Below, one piece after another: positions 42,536 to 56,538 of a DNA stretch of 64,000 nt. Source of the DNA: Aurifilum marmelostoma (taxonomy: Eukaryota; Ascomycota; Sordariomycetes; Diaporthales; Cryphonectriaceae). The translations under genes were made by a program, and so were the position numbers. Below the pieces are notes generated by a model. That model ran no database searches. It was not told the origin of the DNA and saw only the letters and a list, made by a program, of their open reading frames with translations. The DNA lies in the NCBI GenBank assembly GCA_027559495.1, contig JAMXSV010000004.1:3461001-3525000 (forward strand), written 5' to 3'. How positions within the stretch are numbered: the stretch's first letter is position 1; each line of letters begins with the position of its first letter.

Positions 42536-44449
42536 ATGGATATGATATCACTTGTCCTGGTCTTCGTGGTGATGATCGCTCTGTATGAGCTTTGCAGCAT
42601 TGGGCGTCGGCCATCGTCGTATCCTCCAGGTCCTCCAACGCTCCCTTTGATCGGAAATGCCCACCAAATGCCCAGCAAGAATGGACATCTTCAATTTCAG
42701 AAATGGGCACAGAGATACGGGTTAGCCCCCAATGGCTCCACAGATTCTTCAATACAATTCGCTGACCACGCATGCTTTTAAGCCCGATTTACTCACTTAT
42801 CCTTGGAACCAAGGTCATGGTCGTTCTCTCTTCCGATAAAGCAGTCAAGGACTTGTTAGATAAACGCAGTAATATCTACTCCTCCCGCCCAGAGATGTAT
42901 ATGGGTCAGGTCGTCAGCGGTGGCCTTCGAGTACTCCTCATGGTATTCACTAACTTCCCCCATTTTCCAATTTTGTGTTGGTTATCATACTGAACAATAT
43001 CCTTACAGGAGTATGGCGACACCTGGAGAATGATCCGGAAAATGATACATAATATCCTCAATATCAAGGCAGCTAAGTCCTATGTACCGTACCAGGATCT
43101 GGAAAATAAGCAAATGCTCTGTGGCATGCTCGACAAGCCAGAGGCCTTCGCCGATCATATCAGACGATACACAAATTCACTTACAACACAGATGGTGTTT
43201 GGGTTTCGCACTATCGATAACGATGATCCGAAGCTGAAGCAGCTGTTTGAAGTAAATCCACCTCTTACGGATAGCGACTGGAGATCAATTACGCTAATTA
43301 ATGGCCCTCTAGGGATTTGCAAAATTTTCCGAGGTCACAGCGACAACCACTGCAACACTTCTTGACATTTTCCCAGTCCTTCAGCAGCTTCCAGATGCCG
43401 TGCTCCCTTTAAGAAGCTACGCAAAGGAGTTGCATCGCCGCGAGAAGGACCTTTATGTGGGGCATTGGATGAATGTGAAAAGGGCCATAAAAAATGGCAC
43501 TGCGAAGGTAATGCCAACGATGCGTTGAGGAGAGCGACTTGCTAATGATGTGTAGCCATGTTTCTGCGTTGATCTAGTCAAAGCTCAGGATTATCAAGGC
43601 TTCTCTGATGATCTTGCCGGATATACAAGTGGCAGTCTTCTAGAAGCCGGCTCTGACACCACCGCTGCCACCCTTATTGGCTTTGTCCAAGCCATGGTCG
43701 TCTACCCTGACATACAGAAGAAGGCACAGGAAGAGATCGACCGAGTTTGTGGAGATCGCCTGCCGACTATGGAAGATGAGCCGAACCTGCCGTATATTCG
43801 CGGTTGCGTCAAGGAAAGCATGAGGTGGATGCCCACCGACATCCTTGGTGTGCCACACGCTGTGACTAGGGACGACGAGTATATGGGCTACAAGATACCA
43901 AAGGGGGCTGCTATAGTCTGGAACGTCTGGTAATCATGTGTTTCCCCAAGCTGTGCCTGAGCGATATATCACTGATGTAGCCACCTCACCAGGGCTATTC
44001 ATATGGATCCAGAGCGACATCCTCACCCCCGAGCCTTTGATCCATCTCGTTACGCAGATGACTTCCAATCCGCAAGCGAGGCAGCTATGAATGCTGATCC
44101 ATCGAAGCGTGACCACTTTGTCTTTGGTGCTGGTCGCCGCATTTGCCAAGGCATGCATATTGCAGAAAGATCACTTTTCTTGGGCATTTCTAGGATGCTT
44201 TGGGCATTCAATTTCAGCAAAGGGGTCGATCAACATGGCAGCGAGGTCACGCCAGATATCGATAGGCTGACTGAGGGTCTCCTTGTGCTTCCACAACCAT
44301 TCCAGGCGCGGGTCAAGCCCCGCAGTGAACGTCACGCTCAGAGGATCCGCGAGGAATGGGATGAATGTCTGCCTCTCCTTGATCCACAGATGCAGTGGAA
44401 GGAAGTACCAAAGGGTATGGCATTGAGTACATATTCCCCAGAGGACTGA
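42536..44449 (+). CDS. cytochrome P450 monooxygenase, six exons, 537 aa
   Basis: Exons are 42536-42720, 42783-42942, 43009-43251, 43313-43507, 43556-43929 and 43993-44449 (538 codons). Introns are 48-66 nt; two have CTAAT branch sites. It has an N-terminal membrane anchor (residues about 3-20), then the proline hinge YPPGPPTLPLIGN. AGSDTT of the I helix is at 292-297, ExxR is Glu348-Arg351 (ESMR), and the heme loop is FGAGRRICQG with Cys437 as ligand. All key residues are intact. The type is that of fungal ER P450s with CYP2-like architecture, such as O-methylsterigmatocystin oxidoreductase (OrdA). It would hydroxylate or epoxidise a lipophilic substrate with an NADPH-P450 reductase; the substrate is unknown. 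It is the last intact gene before the A+T-rich block. Confidence 0.93.
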
Positions 44450-44956
44450 GGTAGAGTCTTCAGTCAGTGGTTTATTGGATTGTGAAACCCAATCGTATGG
44501 CTCTTTAAAGATGTGTTCATATTTCGCATCGTACCTATTCTATCTCAAGAGCATATCTTACTTCTTTGCACTAAGAAAAGAACAGACAATTAATTCTATT
44601 GCCTAACACAGCCTGTTTCATAGAAATCGTTAATTATACAAAGTATAAAAAAACATATGCTGTAATAAATAATCTTTCTATGTAATAATATTTATAGAGA
44701 GATGTATGATTGGTGTAACTGGCTATAAGTAGGGGAATATTGTGAAAAATCTAGTGAATGTGAGATGAAGTTTAATTACTAGTTATGAAATGTAAAAAAG
44801 CCAGGTATATAAGCATGTAATGAATATTGAACATCTTTGGGAATATTCATTTCAAGCAGTAGCTAGTAGACAATGCTGTTGACGCAACTTGAGGCCTTTT
44901 CCCTTCCTTTCCCAGCGTTACATCCGCATTGCCAGGCTTGGGACGCATTCATAACC
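44450..44956. other. intergenic, A+T-rich
   Basis: The 3' flank of the P450 gene. A+T content rises strongly from about 44600. No gene. Confidence 0.6.
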
Positions 44957-45218
44957 CTAGATTACACATCCTAATGCAGCTGCAGCTTCGACTCGAGAGA
45001 ACGTCCGGCCGACGCAGACCAGCATGCCATCAGAGCATGAAAAGAATGAGCCCTTCCAGGAAATGAACCACCTCTTCTTTTCCTCGATGGCACTGGCCTC
45101 GCTATTGCCAACTTCTATGGGTGGAAGCTCACTCCCACGCACCGGCTGCCAGCTCAAGAGATCCTCCCAGTGTCTGTCCACGCCCGTCTGGACAGTGAGA
45201 AGCAACGTATGCTACATG
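44957..45218 (-). pseudogene. relic of a second cytochrome P450 (C-terminal part)
   Basis: On the minus strand a frame reads TLLLTVQTGVDRHWEDLLSW, then LPPIEVGNSEASAI, then SDGMLVCVGRTFSRVEAAAAL. This matches the order of P450 C-terminal landmarks: the HRxxxxW stretch, the PERW-like region and the heme loop CxGRxFxxxE. The Arg normally two residues before the heme Cys is Leu, extra residues precede the loop, a stop follows soon after, and the N-terminal four fifths of a P450 is missing. It is distinct from the intact P450 500 bases away and of another subfamily. It is a dead remnant at the edge of the RIP block. A possible splice remnant (GTAAGTG...TAG) lies just upstream. Confidence 0.6.
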
Positions 45219-45880
45219 CAAGGGGCGATAGCAAGCACTCGGTCACTTACACACAGATGCTGTAATTTTGAGTAAGCCTAAATAAATGAACCCGTAATTA
45301 GCTTCTGGAGAAATACAGCCTGGCAGCGCTTCAGATTTGGGGATAAGTTATGAGTTCCATCTGTAATAGGTTTGCCTTGGTTGTTGGCTAAGTTTTCGCA
45401 ATGCTACTCCTGAACGTCCAGATGTGCGCCTAGAATTACTAACTTTTCAAAAGGCGATTGTATTAGCTGTCGTGGGAAGTTGAACAAATATACTGCCCAA
45501 GATTTCGGTCATCGAGCAAGCCCCTTTGTAGACTCTTTGATGCTGCTACCAATATGTGCCCTCGTCGTCGGCTGGGCTTCGTTTTCGTCGTTAATTAATA
45601 AGGTGGGTGATGAAGCCGCCTAATCCCGATTCTCTTCAATCACAAGCTGATTTCTTCCCTTGATAGCAGTCCTAATCATGGACTCCTTGAAGAAAAAGCT
45701 TCTCGTCTAACCTTTGCAGGACCCTGTGGTCCTAAAGGCCCGATTAACTTGCGCTAGGGGATTGGAAGGAGGAGGATATAGTGTTTATAAACGACGAATA
45801 TAGCATCCCAGTAACTTCTAGCGCTAGACTTAGCAGCTTAAATTCTCCCAAAATTCCTGAAACTATCTAAAGGCTGTTGA
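45219..45880. other. transition zone to the A+T block
   Basis: Ordinary composition until about 45,860, then an abrupt change. No intact gene. It could hold further decayed pieces of the P450 relic, but I could not show any. Confidence 0.5.
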
Positions 45881-47649
45881 AGCGGGCACGTTTTAAAAGA
45901 TAGTATCTGCTAATATTTATTTATATACTAGAATTTTGTTAACGGAACTAGATATTAGCTAGTAGCTAAGCAAAGTATATAAAACCTATAACCTAAATTA
46001 CTTCAAACTTGGAATAAGCTAAATTTAAATAAGGGGAAAGAATATAGATATATAATTATATTATGCCTAATAAAGTTAATTTACCTCATTTAACCTCTAT
46101 TATAAAAGCTTTTATTAGCGCTACTATTGCTTTATAATTATAAGGTTAGTTTTGCTTTTTAAAGATTAAAATAAAAGGAGCATATACTAAAAATATCTCT
46201 AAGTATTATAATTTTATTAAAGTAGCAACGCTCTAGCTTATAAGCTAAAAAGTAAATGCTGCATATTTATAATATACTTTCGCTATATAAGTAAATGCTT
46301 TTTATTATAGAATATATTATTAATAGCATCCTTATAGCATATTTAATTAATATTAAATTTTATTTACTAGTTAAATATATAGTATTATAATCTATTTAAT
46401 ATATAAGTTATAATAAAAATGCAGTATAATATAAAAGCTATTTAGAATAAATTATAAAAATCTTTAAGTTTAATACTTAAGCATAAAATAAAAATAAATA
46501 GTTTAAAATATAAGTTATTTAAAGAAATTTAAATAACTTAAATATATAAATGCATATTTATTATAAAGTAAATAAATTATTATATATAACTTTTTATCTA
46601 TTAATCTTAAATACTACTTTTAATATAAAGTAATAGCTTTATTAATAATAATATAATATAAAAACTTAAGAATAGCTAATTTAATTAGTTATTTTATATA
46701 TAAAATATATATAAATATAAATACTATTTTAGAAAAATATTTATACTTTTAATTTAGCTATTAATTTTAAAATAATATATAATAGATAATAAAGTAACTA
46801 TTAATAAATAGTAAATTAAATACTTTTAAGAATTTAATATAAATTTTAATTTATAATTAAAAATATTTTATATATTTTTTATAAATAAGTAAGTAAACTT
46901 TTAAAATTATAGATTTCTATATAAGCTATAAAATAATATATTTTAAATAAATAATTTATTATAATTATTATAATAATTATAATTTTAATTTATAAATATA
47001 TAGATAATAAAATTAATTAAAGATTAATAAAGGCTTAAGTAAGCCTTAGTAGCTTATATAGCTAGATTTTATATAATAATATTAATAGTAATAAGCAAAT
47101 TAGTAATAAATATAATTTAATATTTAAAGCTAATAATATTCTTAATATATAATTTTATAAACTTCTATTAAAATAAAATAAGAATTTATAATAATATTTA
47201 TTAATAATTTTTATTAATAATTATTTTTTTTTAAAAAAAGATATTTATAAAATCTTAAAGCTAAATAAGTAAATAATTAGCAAATTTAATAATAAACTTA
47301 ATAATTAATATATTTTAAATAATAATAAATAAATAATAGTTTTTTTAGTAAATATAAGCTATATTTTCTTATAGCAAAATAGTAATAATATTATATTAGC
47401 GCAAAGCTTAAAGTATAAAAGAAACTTAAAGAGAATAAGCAGCTAAAAGTATTATAATATTTTATAAATATTTACTATTAAGACTAATTATATAAAAAGC
47501 AAACTAAATATTAAAATTTTACTATTCTAGCTATAATATTTTAAATATTACCAAATAGTTAGTAAGCTAAGTTATGAATAGCTTTAGCTTTTTCAATAAT
47601 ACTTATAAGCTAGAACTAGCATTGCTTTTCTACTATTTTTACTCCTCTA

Positions 47650-47740
47650 ATAGTAAATACTAAAATTAGTAGCTAGCGAAAAGGATATCTATTTTTAAGG
47701 AATTCTTTTAGTATAGATTTACGAATAAGATATATATAAT
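47650..47740 (+). repeat. dispersed decayed repeat, family 2, copy 1
   Basis: A stretch reading TAGTAAATACTAAAATTAG, then AGCTAGCGAAAAGGATAT, then a T-rich part. Related sequences recur at 51040-51085 (first half) and 56231-56300 (second half), differing mostly by transitions. It looks like one ancestral repeat hit by RIP. Confidence 0.5.
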
Positions 47741-50700
47741 ATAATAAAAAAGATATTTTAAGCTTAATATTAACTACCTTAAGGTTATTAAAGCTAATTA
47801 TAAAAACTTTTAAATTATAATTTATAATTTAAATAGCTTTTTTAATAAATATAAATATATTATTACTTTATATAAGTTAATATTATTAAGCAGTTATACT
47901 AATAATAAATATAGTAATTTAAACTATATGAGTATTTTATCTTATTATATTTTATATATAATTATAGCTATAAATTTAAATAATAAAGAATTAATAATTC
48001 TTATTAATTATAATAGTACTAATAGCAAAGGTATTCCTATATACTATATTTCTAAGCAATAGCTATATTGAAATTAGGCTTTCTATAGCTTTAATAATAA
48101 TATTTGCTTTAATAAATTTAATATAAGCATTTTAAGTACTTATATAATAATAAATTAAATATAGTATTTTAGTAAATAGTTATATATTTATTATATAGAT
48201 TTTAAAAAATTAAAATATTTACTTAAAAATAATTTAATATTAATAATAGTATAATATTTAATTAATATCAAAAAGTAAATTATTAAATAATAGCTTTTAA
48301 CTAATATATTTAAAAATATTAATAAATATATTTATTAGTTAATTATTAGTAGCTTCTAAAAGCATTATAATATTAAAATTTTTAAGTATTATATTTACTT
48401 TAATACTTTTATAATTTTATAATTCTTTTACTTTATATATATATATATATCTAGCTAATAAATATAAGTATATTATAATAGCTTAAAATAAAATATTATT
48501 AAATTCTTTTTAATAATATTTGCTATAGCAATTAAAGCTTTATATAAAATATTTTATATTAAAACCTTTATAAATATATTTTTTATTTTATTTTCTATTT
48601 TATTATTAATACTATTTACATAATATATAAATTATAAATATATATAAATATTTATATTATTAATAGCTTAAAAATAATAAATTTTTAGCTAATAATTTAT
48701 AAATTTATTCTTTATAATCTAACTAATAAGCAAAAAAAGATTAAATAAATTAAGCATTTTTATTACTTTTCTTTTTATTGCTTAGCACTAATGCTTAAAG
48801 CTTATTTCTAACTGCTAGATTACTTAATTATTATGCTAAATTATTATTCTTAAGTATGTATAGAGGCTTAAGAATATTAAGTATAATAGCTAAAAAAATA
48901 GTTTTCTTTAAACGCAATTAGCTAAAAAAGAAGGAAATCCTAAATCAAACTAAAAAAATATTAAAGCAAATTTATAAAAAATATAAATTAAATTAAATAG
49001 CAAAATAATAAATAGCTTTATACTTTATAATATATAATAATAATATTACTAAAAATATAAAGCTTATATAAAATAGCTTTATTTTCTTGCTTAACTTTCT
49101 TAGATTAATAAATTTAGTAAAGCTATTAGCTTAAGCATAAGAGGAATTCAATTTAAGGTTATTTTACTGAATAAATTAGTACTTAAAGAGAATTTATATA
49201 TATTACTACTAAGAACTATTAATAAGAAAGATATTTAGTAAGTAATTATATAGCTAAGCTAATAGGGTAAGAATACTAAGCTTATAGCAATTAGCTAGCT
49301 ATATAATTAAATAAGCTATAGTAATAGTATTTATAGCAATTTTATATTATTTTATTATTGCTAAAAGCTAAAATTTATTAAATTATTTTAGAAAATAAAT
49401 AATAATATTATTTTTAAGGAAAGGCGCTTTTATAGCAAAATTTTTAAAGTAGTTAAAAAATATAAACTAATAATTTAAATAATATTTTAAATATAAAAAA
49501 GCTTATTATTAATGCTAGCAATATTAACTACTTAAAGCTTATATATAGCAAATATATTTATAATCTTAAATAAAAAGTAAAGAGTTATAGAAAAGTATAT
49601 TTTATAGTTTATAGAAAATGCTTTAGAATAATAAAATAATAAAGTAATATTTAGCATTTTTTTAAAAGCTAAATATCAAAATCTTAAAAAGTAAATATAA
49701 AAGTTCAAATTATATTATTTTACTTAATATAATTTATTTTAAATATTTTAATATAATAAAGTAATTTATAAATGAAGAAATCTTATAAATAATTTTAAAT
49801 AAAATTAGCTTATATAGTTTTGAATTAAGTAGCTAATAATATAGATTAAATAGATAAGAGCTATAAAAAATTAATTTAGCTTTATTTTTATTTCTATATA
49901 AATTTATTTTATAAATTAATGAAAATTATAATAGAAATTATTAAATTTATTAAAATGAAAAAATTAAGTATTAATTAAGAAAAGAAATATTATAATATTA
50001 TTTGCTTAAAGCTTAATAAAGATTAAATAATTCAAAGTTTAGATAAGAGTAATTATATTTAATTAAGCTATTTTAAAAACTTTTCTTATTATCTTTTATA
50101 ATTCAATAATTTTCTTAAGCTTTCTTTAATTAATATAGTTAATATTAAATAATAATAGTATATTTTATTATTTTAATATAAAAATTTTAAATATCTATAT
50201 TTAAAATAATTCTTTTTAAAGCCTTAATATAATAATTAAAATTTTATAAATAGAAAAGCAATTTAAATATATTTTAAGCTATATAATCTGCTAGCCTTTT
50301 TAGCAAATTTATTATAAAAGGCAGTATTAAATAAGCAATTATTATTATTACTTAAGAGAAAAGCTATATAGTATTATAATAGCAATAGAAAAAATAATTA
50401 GATAATAAGCAAGAAGTTTAAAGTTCTATTAAGCTATAAACTAATAAGCATTATTCTTAAGCAAATATAGGCTAGATAGTTAAGATATAGCTTAAAGAGC
50501 TATAATATAGATTAGGCAAATAGAGCTAGTAGGGCAAAGGCTTTATTTAGGGCAGGATTTTATATTTAACTTTAATTCTAAAGTTCTTTTCAAGCTTAAA
50601 AGAGAATTTAAAGCAGTAGCAAGCTATATTTATAATATAATAAATGCTTAAATAAATTAATAATAAATTAATTAATATTTTTATATTTAACTAAATGCTA

Positions 50701-51039
50701 GATATAATTTCTAAAATAGTTCATACTTATTTATAATAAAATTATAAAAGCAGCATTTATTATAATTTATTTAAAATGCATTAAATAGGTAAAGCTATTT
50801 CTTATTAATATTAAATAAAAAATAAAGCTGCTAATAAATTAATAAAGTTTGGTATACTTTTTAATTATTTGCTATAATTTAAATAAAAGAATAATTAGAA
50901 ATTTAGTAAGTTTACTATATTATATTTATAGCTAGCTTAATTTATTTAAAATTAATTTTAATTTCATATTTTATTAATAATATTATTTATAAATACTCTT
51001 TTTATTCTCTTTATCTTTATTTATTTCCTTTATAGTTAT

Positions 51040-51085
51040 TAGTAAGTACTAAAACTAGTAGCTAGTTAAAAAGTAATTTATTTGT
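51040..51085 (+). repeat. dispersed decayed repeat, family 2, copy 2 (partial)
   Basis: Matches the first half of copy 1 (AGTAAGTACTAAAACTAGTA and the AGCTAG that follows) with a few transition differences. Confidence 0.45.
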
Positions 51086-53070
51086 AAAATATTTTCAAAT
51101 ATTTTTATATATATTTATTAGATTAAAGAGCTTATTCTTATATATATATAGGTAAGTAAATTGCTTAAATTAATTTTAGAATATAAATTACTTTTTTTTG
51201 TATTATTAAGATATTAATGAACCCATTTTTAGTAGAAGTTATATTAAAAGCTTAAAGAGCTAAAGTTTTATGAAAAGCTTTAATTTAAATGCTGAAAGCT
51301 AATTAAAAAAGTCTTTATTACTTCATAAAGCGCTATGCTATTAATAATTTTACTATATACTTTTTTAAAAAAAAGCTTTTATTTTAGTACTCTTGTTTAA
51401 TTAGCATTATTGTAATCCTAACTGCTATTTAAATTTCAATTTCTTATTTCTATTATTTTAAAAAGCGCTTAAAAATAATTTAGCTTAAATAGATTAGTTA
51501 AAGTATTAGCTATATTATTTTCTTTCTGGATAAAATAAAGTTTAATATATTTTAAAATTATAATTTTAAAAATATAGTAGCAATAAGTATTAATATATTA
51601 AATTTAAGTTATATATTTTAACTCTTTTATGATCTTAATAATGGCTTAATTATTAATATAAATAAAAATAGCTTTATTAATAATATTATTTAATCTTAAA
51701 TTATAAAGATTTAAAACTATAGCAATATTAATAAACTAATAATAGTATTATATTTAATATAGTTATTAATTAAAGTATTAAAGCTATAAAATTAATAGCT
51801 TATAAATATTTTTATTAATTAATATAAAAGTAAATTTAAAAGGCATTTTTGTTCTTTTATAGTTATTATTATAAGTAATATTATAATAATTTACAATATA
51901 GTATATTTAGCTTAAAGCAAAATGCTATATTTATTAATACTTTAATAATAAATTTTTTTTATAATTCTTTATAAGTTTAAAAAAAGATAATATAAATTTA
52001 GCTTATATATTATCTATATATGCAATATTAAGCTTTATAAGATACTATAAATTAATATCTTAGCTACTAATACTTTATTAATAGCGCTATTAATCTTTAG
52101 CTAATATATTTTTAATATTCTTAATTATTTTTATATTATATTTATATTAATAAATATTATTTATAGCTTATATTAACTTTAAATATATTAAGCTAATATT
52201 TTAATATTATATATATATATATATATTTAATATTAATATTTTTATTTTATTCTTAATTAATTTAAAAATATATAAATTATTTAGCTAAAATTAAATAAAT
52301 AATTATAAGCTTATAAAATAGCTATTTAATAATTTATTTACTTTATACTTAATTTAATTTTATTTTAATTTATTAAAAAGTTTTTATTTATATTTAAGCA
52401 ATATAATAATAATATTTATTTTTTTAATTTTTTTATAATATAACTTAATTATATCTTTATTTTAAAAGAATAAGTAAATAAGAAAAATAGAAAATATAAT
52501 ATTTAAAATTATTATTAAGATATATAATTATATTATATTTAATAAAATTTTATTTTAAATATTTAATTATTAAAAATAGAATTATAATTATTATTATTCT
52601 TAAATAGCTAAAAATAAAATCTATATCTATATATTATTATAAATAAGTTTTTAATTTTATAATAATATAATAATAATAAAGATTTATTTAAATTATTTTT
52701 TTATTATATTTTAAAAATATAAATATATTAAATAATATTTAATATTATTAATATTTAATATATTATAGTATAATATTATATCTTAGCTATATAAGCCTAG
52801 CTAGATAGCTTAATAAGCAGTTAGGTTACTATATACCTTCTAGCTTAAGCATCTTAAGTTATAAGTAGCTAGTGCACTCTAGCTAAAGGCAGCAGGCGCT
52901 AGCTAGTTCTAGAGCCCTTTTGGACTAACCCCTTATATTTTATATAAAATAATAGAAAATTAAACTTTTTATAAAATATATTATTTATAAGCTAAAATTA
53001 ATACTGCTTTCTTATAATTTATATTTCTTTTATAATAAATGTTATAATAAATTATTAGCTAAGAGCAGAG

Positions 53071-53240
53071 TTAAAAAATTATTTTATAGTTAATTAAATA
53101 ATAACTAACTACAAACTACTATACTTAAAATTAATACTTCTTATTAACTATAGTAGTTTATAATTAGTTTTAGTTATTATAAATAAATAGTATAGTTACT
53201 AATAGCTATTATAAATAGTTAATTGATAATTATAACTATA
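53071..53240 (+). repeat. dispersed repeat, family 1, copy A (about 170 bp)
   Basis: Contains TTCTTATTAACTATAGTAGT in the middle; starts with TTAAAAAA and ends near TAACTATAAAAAG. The whole unit aligns by eye with the reverse complement of 58514-58678 and, less completely, with 56413-56538. Its two ends are imperfect inverted copies of each other (AGTTAATT-type), which suggests a short TIR element (MITE-like) rather than chance A+T similarity. Confidence 0.6.
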
Positions 53241-54883
53241 AAAAGATCTTAATAAAAGCTTATAGACTAGGTTATTTATAGCCTATTAACTAAACTTAAG
53301 TTATTTATAGCTTATAACTTAAGCTTAATACTTATCTTTTTGCCTTTATACTAAAATCTAAATAATTTGTTTCTAGTTAATAATAATAATAAATATAGCT
53401 ATAGATTTAAAAAATTATAAAGATTAGCTTAATTCCTCTTTACTTTTAAACTTTTATCTTTACTTTAACTTAAGTTTTATTAACTATTTAAACTATTAAG
53501 AAATACTATTTACTTATCTTACTTAATAATATAAATTTCTTTTATTAAATTTATATATTATAATAGCTTTTATATTTTTTATTATAAACTATTGAAATTT
53601 CGAAGAAATCTTTATATATATAAAAAAGATTTCTAAACTTTCTTCTAATTAAATTAAAAAATATTAAAAAAGGCAAAAATAATTAATTATAATTTATTTT
53701 ATTTTTATTTAAATTTATTATTAATTTAAATTTTAATATTTATAAAAACTATTCTTTTATTTATTTTTTATTTTTTATTTTTAATTAGAAAAATAAAAAA
53801 TAAAAATATTATTTAATTATATAATATAAATTATTTTTTATATTATTCTTTTTATTTATATTTTTATTAATTAAAACTAAATATAAATATAAAAAAGATA
53901 AAAAAATTAAATAATTTTAAATATTAAATTTTATTTTACTTTTTAATAAAAATATTTAAATATAATTTATAATATTAAAAAATAAAAAAGTTTATTAAAA
54001 AAATAAATTAATAATTTATTTATTAATTTATTTAATATTTTTACTTAATAAGCCTTTTATTTTACTTTTTTTTAACTTTAGTACTATTTTTTAAGAATAA
54101 ATTTATTATTTTTTTTATTAAAGCTTTATAATAATTATATTAATTTATTATAAAAATATAATTTTTTATATTTTTATATTCTTTTTTTATTTTTAAATAA
54201 ATAATTTTAAATTTATATAAATATTAAATTTAATAAAAAAATTTTAATAATAAAATTTTTTAATTTATTATTATAAATAATCTTTTTCTTAATATTTAGA
54301 AATTAAATTCTTTTAAAGAATTATTAAATTATTATAATAAGTAAATTATTTTATTTATAATTTAAAAAAGTATATTTATTATAAATTTATTAAAAATAAA
54401 ATTAATTTTTAATATAATATTTAAAAGCTATTTATAAGCTTTTAATATTAAATTTAAAAAGAAATTTCTTTTAATATTTAATATATAAATTTTAAATAAA
54501 AAAGTTAATTATATTAAAATAATTAATTTATATATTAATTAAAATATTATTTAATATTATTTAAATTTATTTTTAATTAATATATTTAAATAAATTTTCT
54601 TTTAATATTTTATATATATAAATAAATATTAAATTTTTATTATTCTCTTTTAGAGATAATATTTTTATAAAATACTATTTTTATAAAATCTTTTTAAAAA
54701 TAATATATAATATATATTATATATTATTAATATATATATATAAGATATACTTAAAAATTATATTTTAAATTCTTAAATTAAAAATCTTATATTAAATATT
54801 ATAAATTCGAATATTTAAATTATTAATATAAATAATAATAAAATTAAAAATACTTTATTAAACTTTTATATATATATTCTTAT

Positions 54884-54904
54884 ATATATATATATATATA
54901 TATA
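54884..54904. repeat. (TA)n microsatellite
   Basis: Uninterrupted TA dinucleotides within the A+T block. Confidence 0.8.
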
Positions 54905-56230
54905 TTAATTTTTCTATAGCTTAAATTATTTAAATCTAATAATTAATTATTTTAGTTTAATATATACTTGCAATTTAAAAATTACATTTAAAAAGAATAT
55001 TAAAATTAAAAAGAAATTAAAATATTCTAGAAATATATAATATAATAAAAATACTATTAAGTAAATACATATTATTTATCTTATTTTAATATTAAACTAA
55101 AACCTTTTATTTATAGATAATGCTATTTAATAAAATCCTACTTATAATATATTGAAAAAACTATTAAAGTCTTTCTATTTCCTTAAACTAAGCTATAAAG
55201 CAAAATTTATATTACTTTATTTAAAGACTTATTATATTTATATAGAATATATAATAAATTTAGAGATTTAGTAAGTAATTACTAGAATAAAATATATAAA
55301 TATTTCTAATTTATAAGTTTTTATTATATTTATATATATTATATTATTAATAATCAATATTAATACTTATTTATAGCAATAATACCTTTGGTCTTTTATT
55401 AAAGTAGTAAATAATTGCTTTAATAAATTAAAAAAGTATTTTCCTTAAAAGTTAAATAAGGAAAATATAAAAAACTTTAAACCTTATATTTTTAGCTTTA
55501 TAGTAAATTTATAATTTTAAATTATATATTTTAGATTTATTAGATTTATATTCTTTTACTTAACTATAAAAAAGAATATAATTAACCTATTTAAAGCTAT
55601 ATATATATAATAAATATATATTATGTCTTTTATAATTATATACTAGTCTAATGCCTTCTATCTTTAAATAGCATAATATTATAATATACTTAAAAGAATA
55701 TATTACTTAAAAGAATAAATAATAATATAGAAGAAGAATATATTATTTATTTAAAAAAAGATATCTAATTCATAAGTAAGTTCTTTATTATCTTTATTAT
55801 TCAATATATAACTAATAGATACTATAGATTAATGTATCAGAGTATTTAAAAAATAATACTTACTAATACTCTATTTTAAGTATTTTAGCTTAATAATATT
55901 TAGCTATATTTGCTTTAAGAGCTATTAAATAACCTTTTTAATCTATAATAATATTATTACTAAACTTAGAAATAAATTAAGTTCTAATATAATTTAAGCG
56001 ATTAGTTTATTAAAAAGCTAAAAAAATAAGAGTATTAATAAATTAAAAACTTATTTAAGTAGAGAGGAAATAAATAACTTAGATGAGTAAGCTATATAAT
56101 ATATTTATTATTATTTTCTTTTTCTCAAATTTTAAAGTATAGTAACTAATAGTAATTATAAACTAACTACATAAATTTTATAATTAGTTTTAGTTAATCT
56201 ATTAACTAAACTAATTAATTAATTTTTTAA

Positions 56231-56300
56231 TTCTAGCTAAAAGAAATATTTATTTTTCAAGAATCTTTTAATATAAGTTTATTATATAAATTATATACTT
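56231..56300 (+). repeat. dispersed decayed repeat, family 2, copy 3 (partial)
   Basis: Matches the second half of copy 1 (AGCTAAAAGAAATATTTATT and the following TTTTAATATAAGTTTA part). It directly follows another A+T repeat related to family 1. Confidence 0.4.
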
Positions 56301-56412
56301 TATGCTAGAAGTTTTCTCTTTATAAATAATTTAAAACAGAAACCTTTTCTACTTTATAAATTCTTTCTATTTAAGATAAAAACTCTATATATTAATGCTA
56401 GAATTGAAAAAT

Positions 56413-56538
56413 AAGGTTATAGTTATTAATTAACTAGTAACTAATAGTATACTACTATAATTAAACTTAATACTTTTTATTAATTATAGCAATTTATAGT
56501 TAGTTTTAATTATTATATATAAATAATATAATTATTTT
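56413..56538 (+). repeat. dispersed repeat, family 1, copy C (diverged)
   Basis: Shares the order of motifs with copy A (AGTTATTAATTAACTAGTAA, then ACTACTATAATTAAACTTAA, then AATTTATAGTTAGTTTTAAT) in the same orientation but is more diverged. Confidence 0.45.

Noticed and set aside
28128..44449. Secondary-metabolite gene cluster call
   Set aside because: No backbone synthase, transporter or prenyltransferase is visible; kept only as a neighbourhood observation.
45024..45275. Plus-strand frame of 83 codons
   Set aside because: It is the antisense of the P450 relic, which explains the open frame.
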